From Acidobacteriaceae bacterium (GTDB taxonomy: Bacteria; Acidobacteriota; Terriglobia; Terriglobales; Acidobacteriaceae), in NCBI GenBank assembly GCA_025361625.1, contig JANYKL010000031.1, forward strand, positions 1-52,451: 52,451 nt of DNA, in the 5' to 3' direction. Positions 39,363-47,686 of this stretch are shown piece after piece. The notes under the pieces were generated by a model. The model saw only the letters and a program-made list of their open reading frames with translations. It searched no databases and had not been told where the DNA came from. Position 1 is the stretch's first letter. The number at the start of each line of letters is the position of its first letter. The translations under genes and the position numbers were made by a program.

Positions 39363-39740
39363 ATGATTCTCGGAACCGGCATCGACATCGCTGAAGTCGC
39401 GCGCATTCGCGAGACTATCGCACGCTACGGCGATCGTTTTCTTAACCGAATTTTTACAGAAGGCGAGATCGGATATTGTGAGCGCAAGGCGAGAAAGTCC
39501 GAGAGCTACGCTGCCCGCTTCGCCGCAAAAGAAGCGGGGATGAAGGCATTGGGCACGGGCTGGAGCCGCGGAGTGAGATGGCGTGACATCGAAGTCGTTC
39601 GGCCGAGAGGAGGACGCCCGACTATCCAGTTCCACGGTGAAGCCGCGGCCGTCGCGGCCCGGCTTGGCATTAAAACCATTGCATTGTCTATCACTCACAC
39701 GGCAGAGCAATCTCTCGCCCACGTCATTCTTGAAGGTTAA
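39363..39740 (+). CDS. acpS: Holo-acyl-carrier-protein synthase AcpS
   Basis: A 125-aa phosphopantetheinyl transferase that moves 4'-phosphopantetheine from CoA to acyl carrier protein. GTGIDIAEVARI and FAAKEAGMKALGTG hold the metal-binding Asp and Glu. Length is normal. It lies 72 nt after the DUF488 gene, so it may be the last gene of the selA transcript. Confidence 0.95.
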   Translation: MILGTGIDIAEVARIRETIARYGDRFLNRIFTEGEIGYCERKARKSESYAARFAAKEAGMKALGTGWSRGVRWRDIEVVRPRGGRPTIQFHGEAAAVAARLGIKTIALSITHTAEQSLAHVILEG

Positions 39741-39863
39741 GTCTTCACGGCAACATCTCGCATCACAAACGTCGACCTGGTACACCTCCCGAAAGTAACG
39801 ACTTAAACCGCATACCTCCCCGATTTTCCGCGACAGACGCGGAAGGTCAGGGTTTGTATTAGC

Positions 39864-39893
39864 GGAAGGTAACAAGACTTGGTTACCGCTTCC
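39864..39893 (+). other. Hairpin upstream of the YXWGXW gene
   Basis: GGAAG-GTAAC (39864-39873) pairs with GTTAC (39882-39886) and CTTCC (39889-39893) with a 2-nt bulge, forming a 10-bp stem ending 35 nt before the next ATG. It may be the acpS terminator (no T-run) or a leader structure. Confidence 0.4.
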
Positions 39894-39928
39894 GGGCCAA
39901 AATGAGCTGGTTGAAAGAAAGGCAGACC

Positions 39929-40849
39929 ATGAAACTTTCTCGCTTTATTTTTGGATTTGTATTGAGCGGTTTGATCCTGACAATGTCAGTGATGTCGCTT
40001 TCCGCGCCGGCTTCGGCCGGAGTATCTGTCGGCATCTCGGTCGGCGTCGCGCCACCACCCATACCTGTGTATCAACAGCCCATATGTCCTGGCCCTGGCT
40101 ACCTCTGGACGCCAGGATATTGGGCTTGGAATGAGGATGGCGGCTACTATTGGGTTCCCGGCACCTGGGTGGTCGCACCGGTCGGCATGCTCTGGACTCC
40201 GGGCTATTGGGGCTTTGAATACGGCCACTACGGATGGCACGCTGGATACTGGGGCCCTCACGTCGGCTTCTATGGCGGCGTCAACTATGGTTTCGGCTAC
40301 GGTGGCGTCGGCTTTGAGGGCGGAGAGTGGAGAGGACGTTCGTTCTTCTACAACCGCGCGGTTCTCAACGTTAATGTCGGTGTCGTAAGAAACGTATATA
40401 GCCGCAATGTGTTCGTGAATAACGTTCACGTAAGCTACAACGGGCCGGGTGGGGTATTGGTGCGTCCTTCGCGTGAAGAAGAGCGTTGGGAGCACGAGCC
40501 GCACAGAATGGCACTGGAGGAGCAGAGACATCACGAGTTTGAGGCTGGACGCAACCGCGAATTCTTCGCGTCTGCTAATCACGGGCACCCCGGCATTGCC
40601 GCAACTGGTCGTCCGGGAGAATTCCACGGAGGTCACCTGGATCATGCCAGTGACCGTGGCGAGATGCGCGGCAACCGCGGCTTCAATCACGGAAATGATC
40701 GCCACGTTGACGATCGCCACTTCGACGATCGCCACGTTGACAGCCGTCGCAGTAACGACCGCCATGAAGATCGCCATGATCGTCACGCTGACCGACCAGA
40801 ACCACGGACCGAGCATCACGAGCAACCCAAGCACGGTCGTGATCGCTAG
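39929..40849 (+). CDS. YXWGXW-repeat exported protein
   Basis: A 306-aa exported protein with a signal peptide (cleavage near APASAG). A Trp/Gly/Tyr-rich region follows with repeated WTPGYW, WVPGTW and GYWG units, the YXWGXW repeat. A Gly/Tyr stretch comes next, then a highly charged His/Asp/Arg C-terminus, part of it coded by three tandem 15-bp units. Such proteins are common in Acidobacteria and Proteobacteria and their role is unknown. The His-rich tail could bind metal, which is inference. The ATG at 39929 has a GAAAGG site; an intrinsic terminator follows. Confidence 0.85.
   Translation: MKLSRFIFGFVLSGLILTMSVMSLSAPASAGVSVGISVGVAPPPIPVYQQPICPGPGYLWTPGYWAWNEDGGYYWVPGTWVVAPVGMLWTPGYWGFEYGHYGWHAGYWGPHVGFYGGVNYGFGYGGVGFEGGEWRGRSFFYNRAVLNVNVGVVRNVYSRNVFVNNVHVSYNGPGGVLVRPSREEERWEHEPHRMALEEQRHHEFEAGRNREFFASANHGHPGIAATGRPGEFHGGHLDHASDRGEMRGNRGFNHGNDRHVDDRHFDDRHVDSRRSNDRHEDRHDRHADRPEPRTEHHEQPKHGRDR
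40697..40741 (+). repeat. Three tandem 15-bp coding repeats
   Basis: GATCGCCACGTTGAC at 40697-40711, a two-base variant at 40712-40726 and an exact copy at 40727-40741. They encode DRHVD/DRHFD units of the His/Asp/Arg-rich tail, likely made by replication slippage. Confidence 0.85.
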
Positions 40850-40879
40850 CCTGGCGCTCCGATAAGAAGGCCGTTGTTC

Positions 40880-40936
40880 TAAAGGCCCTCAATTTTGTCA
40901 CTCCGTGTGACAAGATGGGGGGCCTTTACTTTTTTC
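40880..40936 (+). terminator. Intrinsic terminator of the YXWGXW gene
   Basis: A long interrupted stem: TAAAGGCCC (40880-40888) pairs with the GGGCCTTTA ending at 40928, and the inner TTTGTCAC pairs with GTGACAAG around a 5-nt loop. A T-tract (40930-40935) follows directly. Confidence 0.85.
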
Positions 40937-40951
40937 GATACTTTTTTCGAT
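40928..40951 (+). repeat. Tandem 12-bp repeat after the terminator
   Basis: Two head-to-tail copies of ACTTTTTTCGAT (40928-40939 and 40940-40951), followed by ACTT. The first copy supplies the terminator T-tract; the duplication gives a second T-tract. Confidence 0.8.
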
Positions 40952-41029
40952 ACTTATGAAGTTTCGACTTGCGCGACCGCTAGATCGCGGCTCCGTTTGC
41001 TATGATACTTCTGTCGATCACAGACTACC

Positions 41030-42103
41030 TTGCCTAGCCAGAAGCAGCTGAAATGGTCGCAGCTCCGCGTGGGACTCACCGTTCTGGTGGCAAGCGTCAC
41101 GCTCGCGGTATTGATTTTCTTCATGAGCGGCACCGGTGGTTGGTTTACCCACAAAATCACCCTTCGTTCGTACTTCGATAATGCCGGAGGGTTGCGTGAA
41201 GGCGCTCCCGTGCGCCTTGCGGGCGTAGACATCGGCAACGTTATCGGCGTGCGCGTGATTAACGGCCAACCCGCGACTCCAGTTGAAGTGACGATGAAGG
41301 TGAACACGAAGTACAGCTACAGTCTGCGCAAAGATTCCATTACCGTAATGAGCACGGCGGGAATTCTCGGTGAGACTTTCGTTGATATCGATAGCGCACA
41401 GGCCAAAGGCGTTGAGGCGAAAGACGGAGACATTTTGCAGTCACGCGGCCAACCTGACGTACAGGACGTAGTGCGTGCGAGTCAGGGCACGCTGGCAAAC
41501 ATGGACGCGCTTTTGAAGCGCCTGGATCGCATTCTGGCATTCGTTGAAAGCGGCCAGGGATCGATTGGCAAAGTTATCTACAGCCCCGCGCTCTACGATC
41601 AGTTGAATGGAACCGTCGCTGAATTTAAACACCTAATCGACGATGTCCAAAGCGGCAAGGGTTCGATTGGCCCGCTGCTTACAAGCGACGAGACGTACAA
41701 GAAAGTTAATACCGCGATCGATAAGCTCAACGCCATTGTTGATGACCTTCAGCAAGGTAAGGGTTCTGCGGGTAAATTGCTGAAAGACCCTGCGCTCTAC
41801 GACAACGCAAACAAGACCATCGCAAACCTGCGCCAGTTGACCGACGATATCAACGCCGGGAAGGGCGCGATTGGAACTTTGACACACGATCAGGAGTTTG
41901 CGAACAGATTGCAGGCGACAATGAAGAACCTGACCGAGCTTTCAAACCGGTTGGAGCAGGGCCAGGGTACTGCGGGAATGCTTTTAAAAGATCCGGCGCT
42001 TTATAACAACAGCAACCAGATGCTGGTGGAGACGCGCGAACTGGTTAAATCGATACGGGAGAATCCCAAGAAATATCTAACCTTCCACGTAAAGGTGTTC
42101 TGA
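41030..42103 (+). CDS. MCE/MlaD family membrane-anchored protein with C-terminal repeats
   Basis: A 357-aa protein with one N-terminal transmembrane helix (about residues 13-33) and an MCE domain (about 40-120, DNAGGLREGAPVRLAGVDIG) that in MlaD forms rings carrying lipids between membranes. The C-terminal 220 residues hold four or five units of about 45 residues, each with a GKGSxGxLLxDPALYDN-like segment and a helical stretch, probably forming a helical tube or barrel. The TTG start gives the usual SQKQLKWSQLRVGL N-terminus. No MlaE permease or MlaF ATPase gene is adjacent. Confidence 0.9.
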   Translation: MPSQKQLKWSQLRVGLTVLVASVTLAVLIFFMSGTGGWFTHKITLRSYFDNAGGLREGAPVRLAGVDIGNVIGVRVINGQPATPVEVTMKVNTKYSYSLRKDSITVMSTAGILGETFVDIDSAQAKGVEAKDGDILQSRGQPDVQDVVRASQGTLANMDALLKRLDRILAFVESGQGSIGKVIYSPALYDQLNGTVAEFKHLIDDVQSGKGSIGPLLTSDETYKKVNTAIDKLNAIVDDLQQGKGSAGKLLKDPALYDNANKTIANLRQLTDDINAGKGAIGTLTHDQEFANRLQATMKNLTELSNRLEQGQGTAGMLLKDPALYNNSNQMLVETRELVKSIRENPKKYLTFHVKVF

Positions 42104-42157
42104 GGGTTATAAGTTATCGCGCCCACGGATTGCGTGGCGCGAACCCCGCCATCGCCG

Positions 42158-42186
42158 TTGCAGAAACCGCTAACCTCCGGCATAAT
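42158..42186 (+). promoter_or_regulatory. Promoter of the rpsP-rplS operon
   Basis: TTGCAG (42158-42163), a 17-nt spacer and CATAAT (42181-42186) form a sigma70-type promoter. The start point would be near 42193, about 48 nt before the rpsP start. Confidence 0.6.
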
Positions 42187-42240
42187 AATGGTTTGTCTTT
42201 ACTTCGCCGGATTCTTCCGGGCAAAGGATACTCAAAATCT

Positions 42241-42489
42241 GTGTTAATGATTCGATTAGCGCGCTTTGGCGCGCGTAAACAACCGTATTACCGAGTGGTA
42301 GTGATTGAGAAGGAGCGCGCACGCAACGGCCGCCCGGTGGAAGTCGTGGGAACGTATAATCCGCGCACCAACCCGGCCACCTTCGAGTTGAAACGCGAAC
42401 GCATTGATCACTGGGTTTCGAAAGGCGCTCAACTTTCTGATCGCGTCCGGAAAATCGTTGGCTCCCCTGCGCCTGCCGCTGCCGTTTAA
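42241..42489 (+). CDS. rpsP: 30S ribosomal protein S16
   Basis: An 82-aa protein with the S16 signature MIRLARFGARKQPYYRVVV. The GTG at 42241 is preferred to the ATG at 42247 because the AAAGGA site (42223-42228) is 12 nt from the GTG. It is first in the rpsP-khpA-rimM-trmD-rplS operon that couples ribosomal proteins to ribosome and tRNA maturation factors. Confidence 0.95.
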   Translation: MLMIRLARFGARKQPYYRVVVIEKERARNGRPVEVVGTYNPRTNPATFELKRERIDHWVSKGAQLSDRVRKIVGSPAPAAAV

Positions 42490-42537
42490 GTCGCTTAGTC
42501 TCTTTACACTCGATACTTGTCAATTCAGGAGCTTTTC

Positions 42538-42789
42538 ATGATTGAACCGAGCGCCAGTCCGCGCGCCATGATTGAGTACATCGCGAAGGCGATTGTCGAC
42601 GTGAAGGGCGAGGTTTTTGTTGACGAGTATGAAGACGGCGACGAGACCGTAGTCGAACTTGAGGTAGCCGAGGCGGACTTGGGAAAGATTATCGGGCGTT
42701 CGGGCCGCGTCGCCCGCGCTTTGCGGAATCTGCTGAGCGCGGCTGGTTCGAAGCAGAATAAGCGCTACGCACTCGAGATTATCGAGTAA
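42538..42789 (+). CDS. khpA: KH-domain RNA-binding protein KhpA
   Basis: An 83-aa single-KH-domain protein with the RNA-binding loop GKIIGRSGR (GxxG type). KhpA works with KhpB/Jag in RNA binding and cell-division control in other bacteria. The ATG at 42538 follows a CAGGAG site, 48 nt after rpsP, in the conserved operon position. Confidence 0.94.
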   Translation: MIEPSASPRAMIEYIAKAIVDVKGEVFVDEYEDGDETVVELEVAEADLGKIIGRSGRVARALRNLLSAAGSKQNKRYALEIIE

Positions 42790-42825
42790 GCGCCGATTGA
42801 GGAAGGTTTCGCCCGACAGGCCATC

Positions 42826-43446
42826 ATGGCGGCTCCAGAAGCAAGAATCGGCGATTGGATCACTTTGGCGGTCGTTGTCAAAACACAGGGACGTCACGGA
42901 GAAGTCGCAGTCGATTCGCACACCGACGTTCCAGATCGCTTTCGGCAAGAGATGCAGTTGTCGGCTCTCGGAAAAGATGGTTCTCGACGTACGGTTTTAG
43001 TCGAAGATTTCTGGCCACATAAGAGTTATTTGGTTTTAAAGTTTGAGGGTGTCGAGAGTATCACCGATGCCGAAGCGCTGATCGGTGCCGAGCTCCAGAT
43101 TCCGATTGGCGAACGAGCTCACTTAGAGGCTGGTTGGACCTATCTGAGCGACCTTGTTGGATGCACGGTGTTCGACGGAGAACGACGAGTCGGCGAGATT
43201 GAAGATGTTCAGTTCGGCGCGGGCGAGGCTCCGCTGCTGGTGGTTAAGAGCACGAACAAGTTGCCTTACGAAATCCCGTATGCTGGAGCGTATATAGAAA
43301 AGCTGGATCTTCAGCAACGACAGCTGCGGATGAATTTGCCGGAAGGCTTGCTCGAAGTCAACGCTCCGCTTAAGAACGAAGCGCGTTCGCAGGACAAGCG
43401 TTTACAAGAAAACGATCACTTTACGACGAAAGAGAGTCACAAGTGA
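42826..43446 (+). CDS. rimM: 16S rRNA processing protein RimM
   Basis: A 206-aa assembly factor for the 30S head. The N-terminal RimM barrel (VVKTQGRHGEV, LVLKFEGVESITDAE) is followed by a PRC-barrel (LSDLVGCTVFDG, VGEIEDV) and a linking peptide IPYAGAYIEKLD, with an extra charged C-terminal tail of about 25 residues. It lies 15 nt before trmD. Confidence 0.95.
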   Translation: MAAPEARIGDWITLAVVVKTQGRHGEVAVDSHTDVPDRFRQEMQLSALGKDGSRRTVLVEDFWPHKSYLVLKFEGVESITDAEALIGAELQIPIGERAHLEAGWTYLSDLVGCTVFDGERRVGEIEDVQFGAGEAPLLVVKSTNKLPYEIPYAGAYIEKLDLQQRQLRMNLPEGLLEVNAPLKNEARSQDKRLQENDHFTTKESHK

Positions 43447-43461
43447 CGGTCGATAGGGAAA

Positions 43462-44325
43462 ATGAAGATCGACATACTCACAATTTTTCCCGATTTTTTT
43501 CGAGGGCCGCTTGATTATGGAATTGTGCGGCGGGCTCGCGAAACCGGCCTGGTAGAGATTCGCATTCACGATCTGCGATCGTTTACGAAAGACAAACATC
43601 GCACCGTAGATGACCGCCCCTTCGGCGGCGGCGAGGGGATGGTCCTTAAGCCGGAACCGATCTTTGAATGTTTGGAATCACTAGGCGATATCCGGCCGCG
43701 GGAGGATCGCGTGGCCCAACTGGAAAGGGCACCGACTAAGCAGTCTGTAGTTCTGCTTTCGGCGCAAGGTGGCAGGCTCGATCAAACGCTTGCAGCGCAG
43801 TTGTCGGCACTCGATCGAATGGTGCTGATTTGCGGGCGATATGAAGGCGTGGACGAACGCATCAGCCAGCATCTTGCAGACCGCGAAATTTCGATTGGCG
43901 ATTATGTGCTGAGCGGCGGAGAACTTGGTGCCGCTGTGATCGTCGATACGGTGACGCGACTGATTCCGGGCGCGGTGGGCAATCAGAATTCGACGCGGCA
44001 GGAGTCTTTTACCGAAGCTTCTCATGCGTCCGAGTTAGCGGTGGATGGCCCGAATGCAACGTGTGGTTCGGGCGGATTGCTGGATTATCCGCATTACACG
44101 CGGCCAGCGGATTTTCGCGGCATGACGGTGCCGGAAGTATTGATGAACGGCAACCACGACGAGATTCGGAGTTGGCGGCGGAAAACGGCTTTGGCGAAGA
44201 CGCTTCGCAACCGTCCCGATTTGCTGGAGCGGGTGAGGCTCACGCCGGAAGACAGGAAGTTGCTGGCTGAGGTTCAGTTGGCTGGATTAGACGGAGCAAG
44301 CCCGGTTCCAACGAAAGATATTTAA
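43462..44325 (+). CDS. trmD: tRNA (guanine-N1)-methyltransferase TrmD
   Basis: A 287-aa SPOUT methyltransferase that makes m1G37 and prevents frameshifting. MKIDILTIFPDFF, DRPFGGGEGM, CGRYEGVDERI and the SAM-knot motif SIGDYVLSGGE are present. It is somewhat longer than usual because of a hydrophilic insertion near residues 85-93 (LERAPTKQS). Confidence 0.97.
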   Translation: MKIDILTIFPDFFRGPLDYGIVRRARETGLVEIRIHDLRSFTKDKHRTVDDRPFGGGEGMVLKPEPIFECLESLGDIRPREDRVAQLERAPTKQSVVLLSAQGGRLDQTLAAQLSALDRMVLICGRYEGVDERISQHLADREISIGDYVLSGGELGAAVIVDTVTRLIPGAVGNQNSTRQESFTEASHASELAVDGPNATCGSGGLLDYPHYTRPADFRGMTVPEVLMNGNHDEIRSWRRKTALAKTLRNRPDLLERVRLTPEDRKLLAEVQLAGLDGASPVPTKDI

Positions 44326-44346
44326 TTAGGAAGCAGGAAGGGATAT

Positions 44347-44700
44347 ATGCGCAATCCGATTATTGAAAAATTGCTGGCGAAAACACGCCGCACCGACCTC
44401 CCAAAGTTCAACCCTGGCGATACGATCAAAGTTTTGGTCAAGATCAGAGAAGGCGAGAAAGAGCGCCTGCAGGCGTTCGAAGGGGTTGTCATCGCGCAAT
44501 CGCGAGGAGCCCAACCCAGTTTCACCGTCCGCAAAATAAGTTTCGGACAGGGGGTTGAGCGCATTTTCCCGATGGATTCGAAGGTCATCGATAAGATCGA
44601 TGTTGTTCGTTCAGCAAAAGTTCGGCGAGCGAAACTCTATTACCTGCGCGGATTGAAAGGCAAAGCTGCCCGTTTAAAAGAAGTAGAACGACCGAAGTAG
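44347..44700 (+). CDS. rplS: 50S ribosomal protein L19
   Basis: A 117-aa protein with [27 protein letters not shown] and the basic C-terminus [19 protein letters not shown]. It closes the core operon, 21 nt after trmD. Confidence 0.97.
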   Translation: MRNPIIEKLLAKTRRTDLPKFNPGDTIKVLVKIREGEKERLQAFEGVVIAQSRGAQPSFTVRKISFGQGVERIFPMDSKVIDKIDVVRSAKVRRAKLYYLRGLKGKAARLKEVERPK

Positions 44701-44726
44701 CGATCGGGCGTTGGGCTTTTGGTGAA

Positions 44727-44750
44727 GGGACGGGCGACGTCGCCCGTTCC
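44727..44750. repeat. Near-perfect palindrome after rplS
   Basis: Two 12-nt half-sites meet at GAC/GTC with only one G-T wobble. It lies 26 nt after the rplS stop without a T-run. It could partly terminate between rplS and rnhB or be a copy of a dispersed GC-rich palindrome. Confidence 0.6.
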
Positions 44751-44852
44751 GCGTCTCGAGCCATTGAGTCCAACACAGCTCGCTTCCACATCCTCGCCGA
44801 TTTCCACACTTGCTTCCGATTTCATCTTGGATGAAGATGCTGGTTAAGGTCA

Positions 44853-45632
44853 GTGCCCAATCCCCGTCCCATGTCGTCCAAGTCTAAAGCGTCTCCGACA
44901 GCAAACATTTCTGCCTCGGCAGCCAAATTGCGTTTGTTGAAGCGGCTTCGCTGCACTTTGAAATTTGAGAAGTTGGCATGGGGCAGTGGTGCAACGCTCG
45001 TCGCGGGAGTTGATGAGGTCGGCCGCGGATCGCTCTTCGGTCCGGTTGTGGCGGCGGCGGTCATTCTTGACCCCAGTTATCGCATTCGCGGCCTTCGGGA
45101 TTCGAAATTGCTTTTGGCCGGACGCCGCGAAGAGCTAGCTTTGCGCATTCGCGAGCACTCCATCGCCTGGGCAATCGCGGCGGTTGACTCCGCTCGCATC
45201 GATCAAATTAATATCTATCACGCGTCCAGATTGGCGATGCTGCGCGCCGTTCAGCAACTGAATCCACAGGCGGGATATCTTCTAATCGATGCGGTTAAGG
45301 TGGATTGCGAAATTCCGCAGCGCAAAATCATTCACGGAGATGCTCTCTCCGCTTCGATCGCAGCCGCTTCCATCATCGCGAAGGTTGAACGTGATCGAAT
45401 GATTGCCGCATGGGATCCCGTCTATCCGGTGTACGGGCTGGCTTCGAATAAAGGCTACTACACACCACGCCATCGCAAGGCGCTGCGCGAGCACGGACCG
45501 TCGCCGCTTCATCGGCAGTCGTTCGCGCCGGTATGGAATGCTCCCGTCCCGCAGGAAGTCTTGGATTTCATGCTGGACGATACGAATCCCGTCATCAACG
45601 AAGAAGAAGCGCTGCTCGTCTCAGAGGGGTAG
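44853..45632 (+). CDS. rnhB: Ribonuclease HII
   Basis: A 259-aa enzyme that removes ribonucleotides from RNA-DNA hybrids. The active-site acids lie in GVDEVGRGSLFGPV and LIDAVKVD; the helix SIAAASIIAKVERDR is conserved. An N-terminal basic extension of about 45 residues precedes the catalytic fold. The GTG at 44853 has AAGG nearby; the ATG at 44871 is an alternative. It is 152 nt behind rplS and convergent with the M61 gene. Confidence 0.94.
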   Translation: MPNPRPMSSKSKASPTANISASAAKLRLLKRLRCTLKFEKLAWGSGATLVAGVDEVGRGSLFGPVVAAAVILDPSYRIRGLRDSKLLLAGRREELALRIREHSIAWAIAAVDSARIDQINIYHASRLAMLRAVQQLNPQAGYLLIDAVKVDCEIPQRKIIHGDALSASIAAASIIAKVERDRMIAAWDPVYPVYGLASNKGYYTPRHRKALREHGPSPLHRQSFAPVWNAPVPQEVLDFMLDDTNPVINEEEALLVSEG

Positions 45633-45672
45633 AATTTCGTAGCAACCGGCAAAACTCCGATCTTGCTTAAAT

Positions 45673-47553
45673 CTATTTCGCTTTAAATATTTCGCTTAGC
45701 AGATCCGGCTTCGATTCATCCCGAATCAGGTGGGGATATTTTTCGCCGCCATGATAGTCCAACTTCACGACGCGAAAATATTCCGTGTTCTCAACGATCA
45801 GTTCAATCGGGGATGAATTGTTCTTCGAAGCGCGGATTGCATCTCGCCAAGTGTCTGACGAGAGGCGGCGTCCATTGACCGCGACGATCTTCATTCCGGG
45901 TCCGATGCCGGCCTTCGCACCGATCATGCCCTCGATCGTGTCTTTCACGATACCCTCGTCGTTCAGCGACAGGCCGAGCGAGTAGCGTGCATCGAGTTTT
46001 TTGCCGTCGGAATTTTCCGCGTGATCGAGTTCGGAGGGAGTGCCGTCGTAAACCAGCTTCCATCCGCTGCCTTCAACGCCGCCGAGCGGAGCGCGAGGGC
46101 CATGGTTTGTCAGGCGATCGGTCCAAAACGCGCGCCAGTCGTACGGTGCAACTTGATTAAGGGCGTTAACGACATCGTCAAAGTTGTAGGGCTTCACCAT
46201 CGGAGGCCCGCTCGGCGCTCCGTGAAACAGTTTGCAGAAGTCGTCCAGCGACTTAGCGTCTTTGGTTTGTTGGCGGATGATCACATCCGCCCAGAGCCAA
46301 TTGAGAACGTCTTCGTCGTAATAGTCCAGTCCACGGCGGTAATCAGACCAGGCATGCGGAGCGTCTTGCATGCTGGGAACGCCGTCAGCCGTGTCTTGCA
46401 AGTCACGCCAGAGGCGGCCGGAGCGATGATCTAAATCAGCCGCGATCTGCGCCAGCGCATCGCGGGCGAGTGATGAAGTACGTTCTCCGCTGCGCGCCGA
46501 GAGCACGTCGCCGAGATACGAAGTCAGCCCCTCGTAGACCCAGAGCAAATCGGTCTGCATCGGCTGCTCGTAGTCGGGAGTGGCAAGATCGGCGGGCCGG
46601 CGATATTTGCCGTTCCAAGAATGTACGTACTCATGCGGAAGAAGGCCGGCCGATTCTTTTCTTCCGTCTTCTTCGATCAACGCTCGCTCTTCAATACGGC
46701 TGTCATTCGATTCGTGGTGCTCGAGTCCAAAATGCGCCACATGATCGCTGAGGGTGAGCAGGAAGTGATAGTCGCGATAATGCCGCGCTCCGAAAAGTAA
46801 CCCGGCCTGCTTAACCAGGTTGCGCCAGTGCTCCCACACTTCTGAAGGCGCTTCGAGCGCGACGGCGCTGTCGGCCGCGAGATCAAGCTCTGCTGGCGGA
46901 TTCTCGGTGCTCAGCGGCACCACTTTCAAGAACTCTCCCGTGAGTACCGGGCCGTCTACCAGCATGGTAAGGGAGACGGGGGAGAAATGAACATCAGCGC
47001 CGGATTGCTTTGCAACGTGCAATGAGGTCCCGAATTTCCATCCTGCAGGCATCCTCAGGCTCGCGTCATAGATGAGTTGATCAGACGGATAGCCCGATGG
47101 ATACAACAACAAAGCATTCCAATTGACGATGTATAACTTTTCCGTTGCGGAAAGACCTGCCGTGTATCCGGGCTGGGTTGAGGCGGGCGAAGCGTAGTCT
47201 AGATTTGCGGTGACTTCACTCTCTCCGCTCGGAACTTCGACGTGGAAGGTGTATCCGTCGAGCAAGTCGCGCCGCCACTTCAACGTCTTTCCGCCTGCCG
47301 TGAACTTCAGGCCGGTCAGGTCAGTGATTGGGCCGGTGGGGCCGTGCTCGCCGGGAATCCATTTCGGATAGTACAAAGTGAGCGTGCCCGGCTTAGCGGG
47401 GATTCGAAGTTGCGCGTGCATCATCTTGCGAGGAGCATCGGATGCGTCGACTGACAAAGTGATGGTTGGGCCGTCAGCCGCAATAAGAGAGATAGAAGAG
47501 AACAGAATGAATGCAAATCCGAAAAAGTTCCTTACGCTAAGATGCAAGCCCAT
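45673..47553 (-). CDS. Exported M61 family aminopeptidase with PDZ domain
   Basis: A 626-aa exported metallopeptidase of the glycyl-aminopeptidase (M61) family. A signal peptide (residues 8-25) leads to an N-terminal beta domain, then the catalytic domain with zinc motif HEYVH (His307, Glu308, His311) and the downstream ligand in YEGLTSYLGD. A C-terminal PDZ domain holds EGMIGAKAGIGPG and IVAVNGRRL. The ATG at 47553 has a strong AGGAGG site; the longer frame from 47598 would displace the signal peptide. It is divergent from tmk. Confidence 0.92.
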   Translation of the reverse strand: MGLHLSVRNFFGFAFILFSSISLIAADGPTITLSVDASDAPRKMMHAQLRIPAKPGTLTLYYPKWIPGEHGPTGPITDLTGLKFTAGGKTLKWRRDLLDGYTFHVEVPSGESEVTANLDYASPASTQPGYTAGLSATEKLYIVNWNALLLYPSGYPSDQLIYDASLRMPAGWKFGTSLHVAKQSGADVHFSPVSLTMLVDGPVLTGEFLKVVPLSTENPPAELDLAADSAVALEAPSEVWEHWRNLVKQAGLLFGARHYRDYHFLLTLSDHVAHFGLEHHESNDSRIEERALIEEDGRKESAGLLPHEYVHSWNGKYRRPADLATPDYEQPMQTDLLWVYEGLTSYLGDVLSARSGERTSSLARDALAQIAADLDHRSGRLWRDLQDTADGVPSMQDAPHAWSDYRRGLDYYDEDVLNWLWADVIIRQQTKDAKSLDDFCKLFHGAPSGPPMVKPYNFDDVVNALNQVAPYDWRAFWTDRLTNHGPRAPLGGVEGSGWKLVYDGTPSELDHAENSDGKKLDARYSLGLSLNDEGIVKDTIEGMIGAKAGIGPGMKIVAVNGRRLSSDTWRDAIRASKNNSSPIELIVENTEYFRVVKLDYHGGEKYPHLIRDESKPDLLSEIFKAK

Positions 47554-47686
47554 CGGGCCTCCTGTGGTTGATCGACACGATTTATCCTGGTGCAGCACTA
47601 ACTCGAACCGTTAAATATATCAGGGCAGGGCTGTGCGGAGGAGGCGAGCGCCAAGTTCGCAAGCGCTTGCCTGCTATTATCCCGAC

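Noticed and set aside
40697-40741. A CRISPR-like array
   Set aside because: The repeats are 15 bp, directly adjoining without spacers, and lie in a coding frame.
39986-40834. 282-aa minus-strand frame opposite the YXWGXW gene
   Set aside because: Low-complexity antisense of a repeat-rich gene with a signal peptide and terminator on the plus strand.
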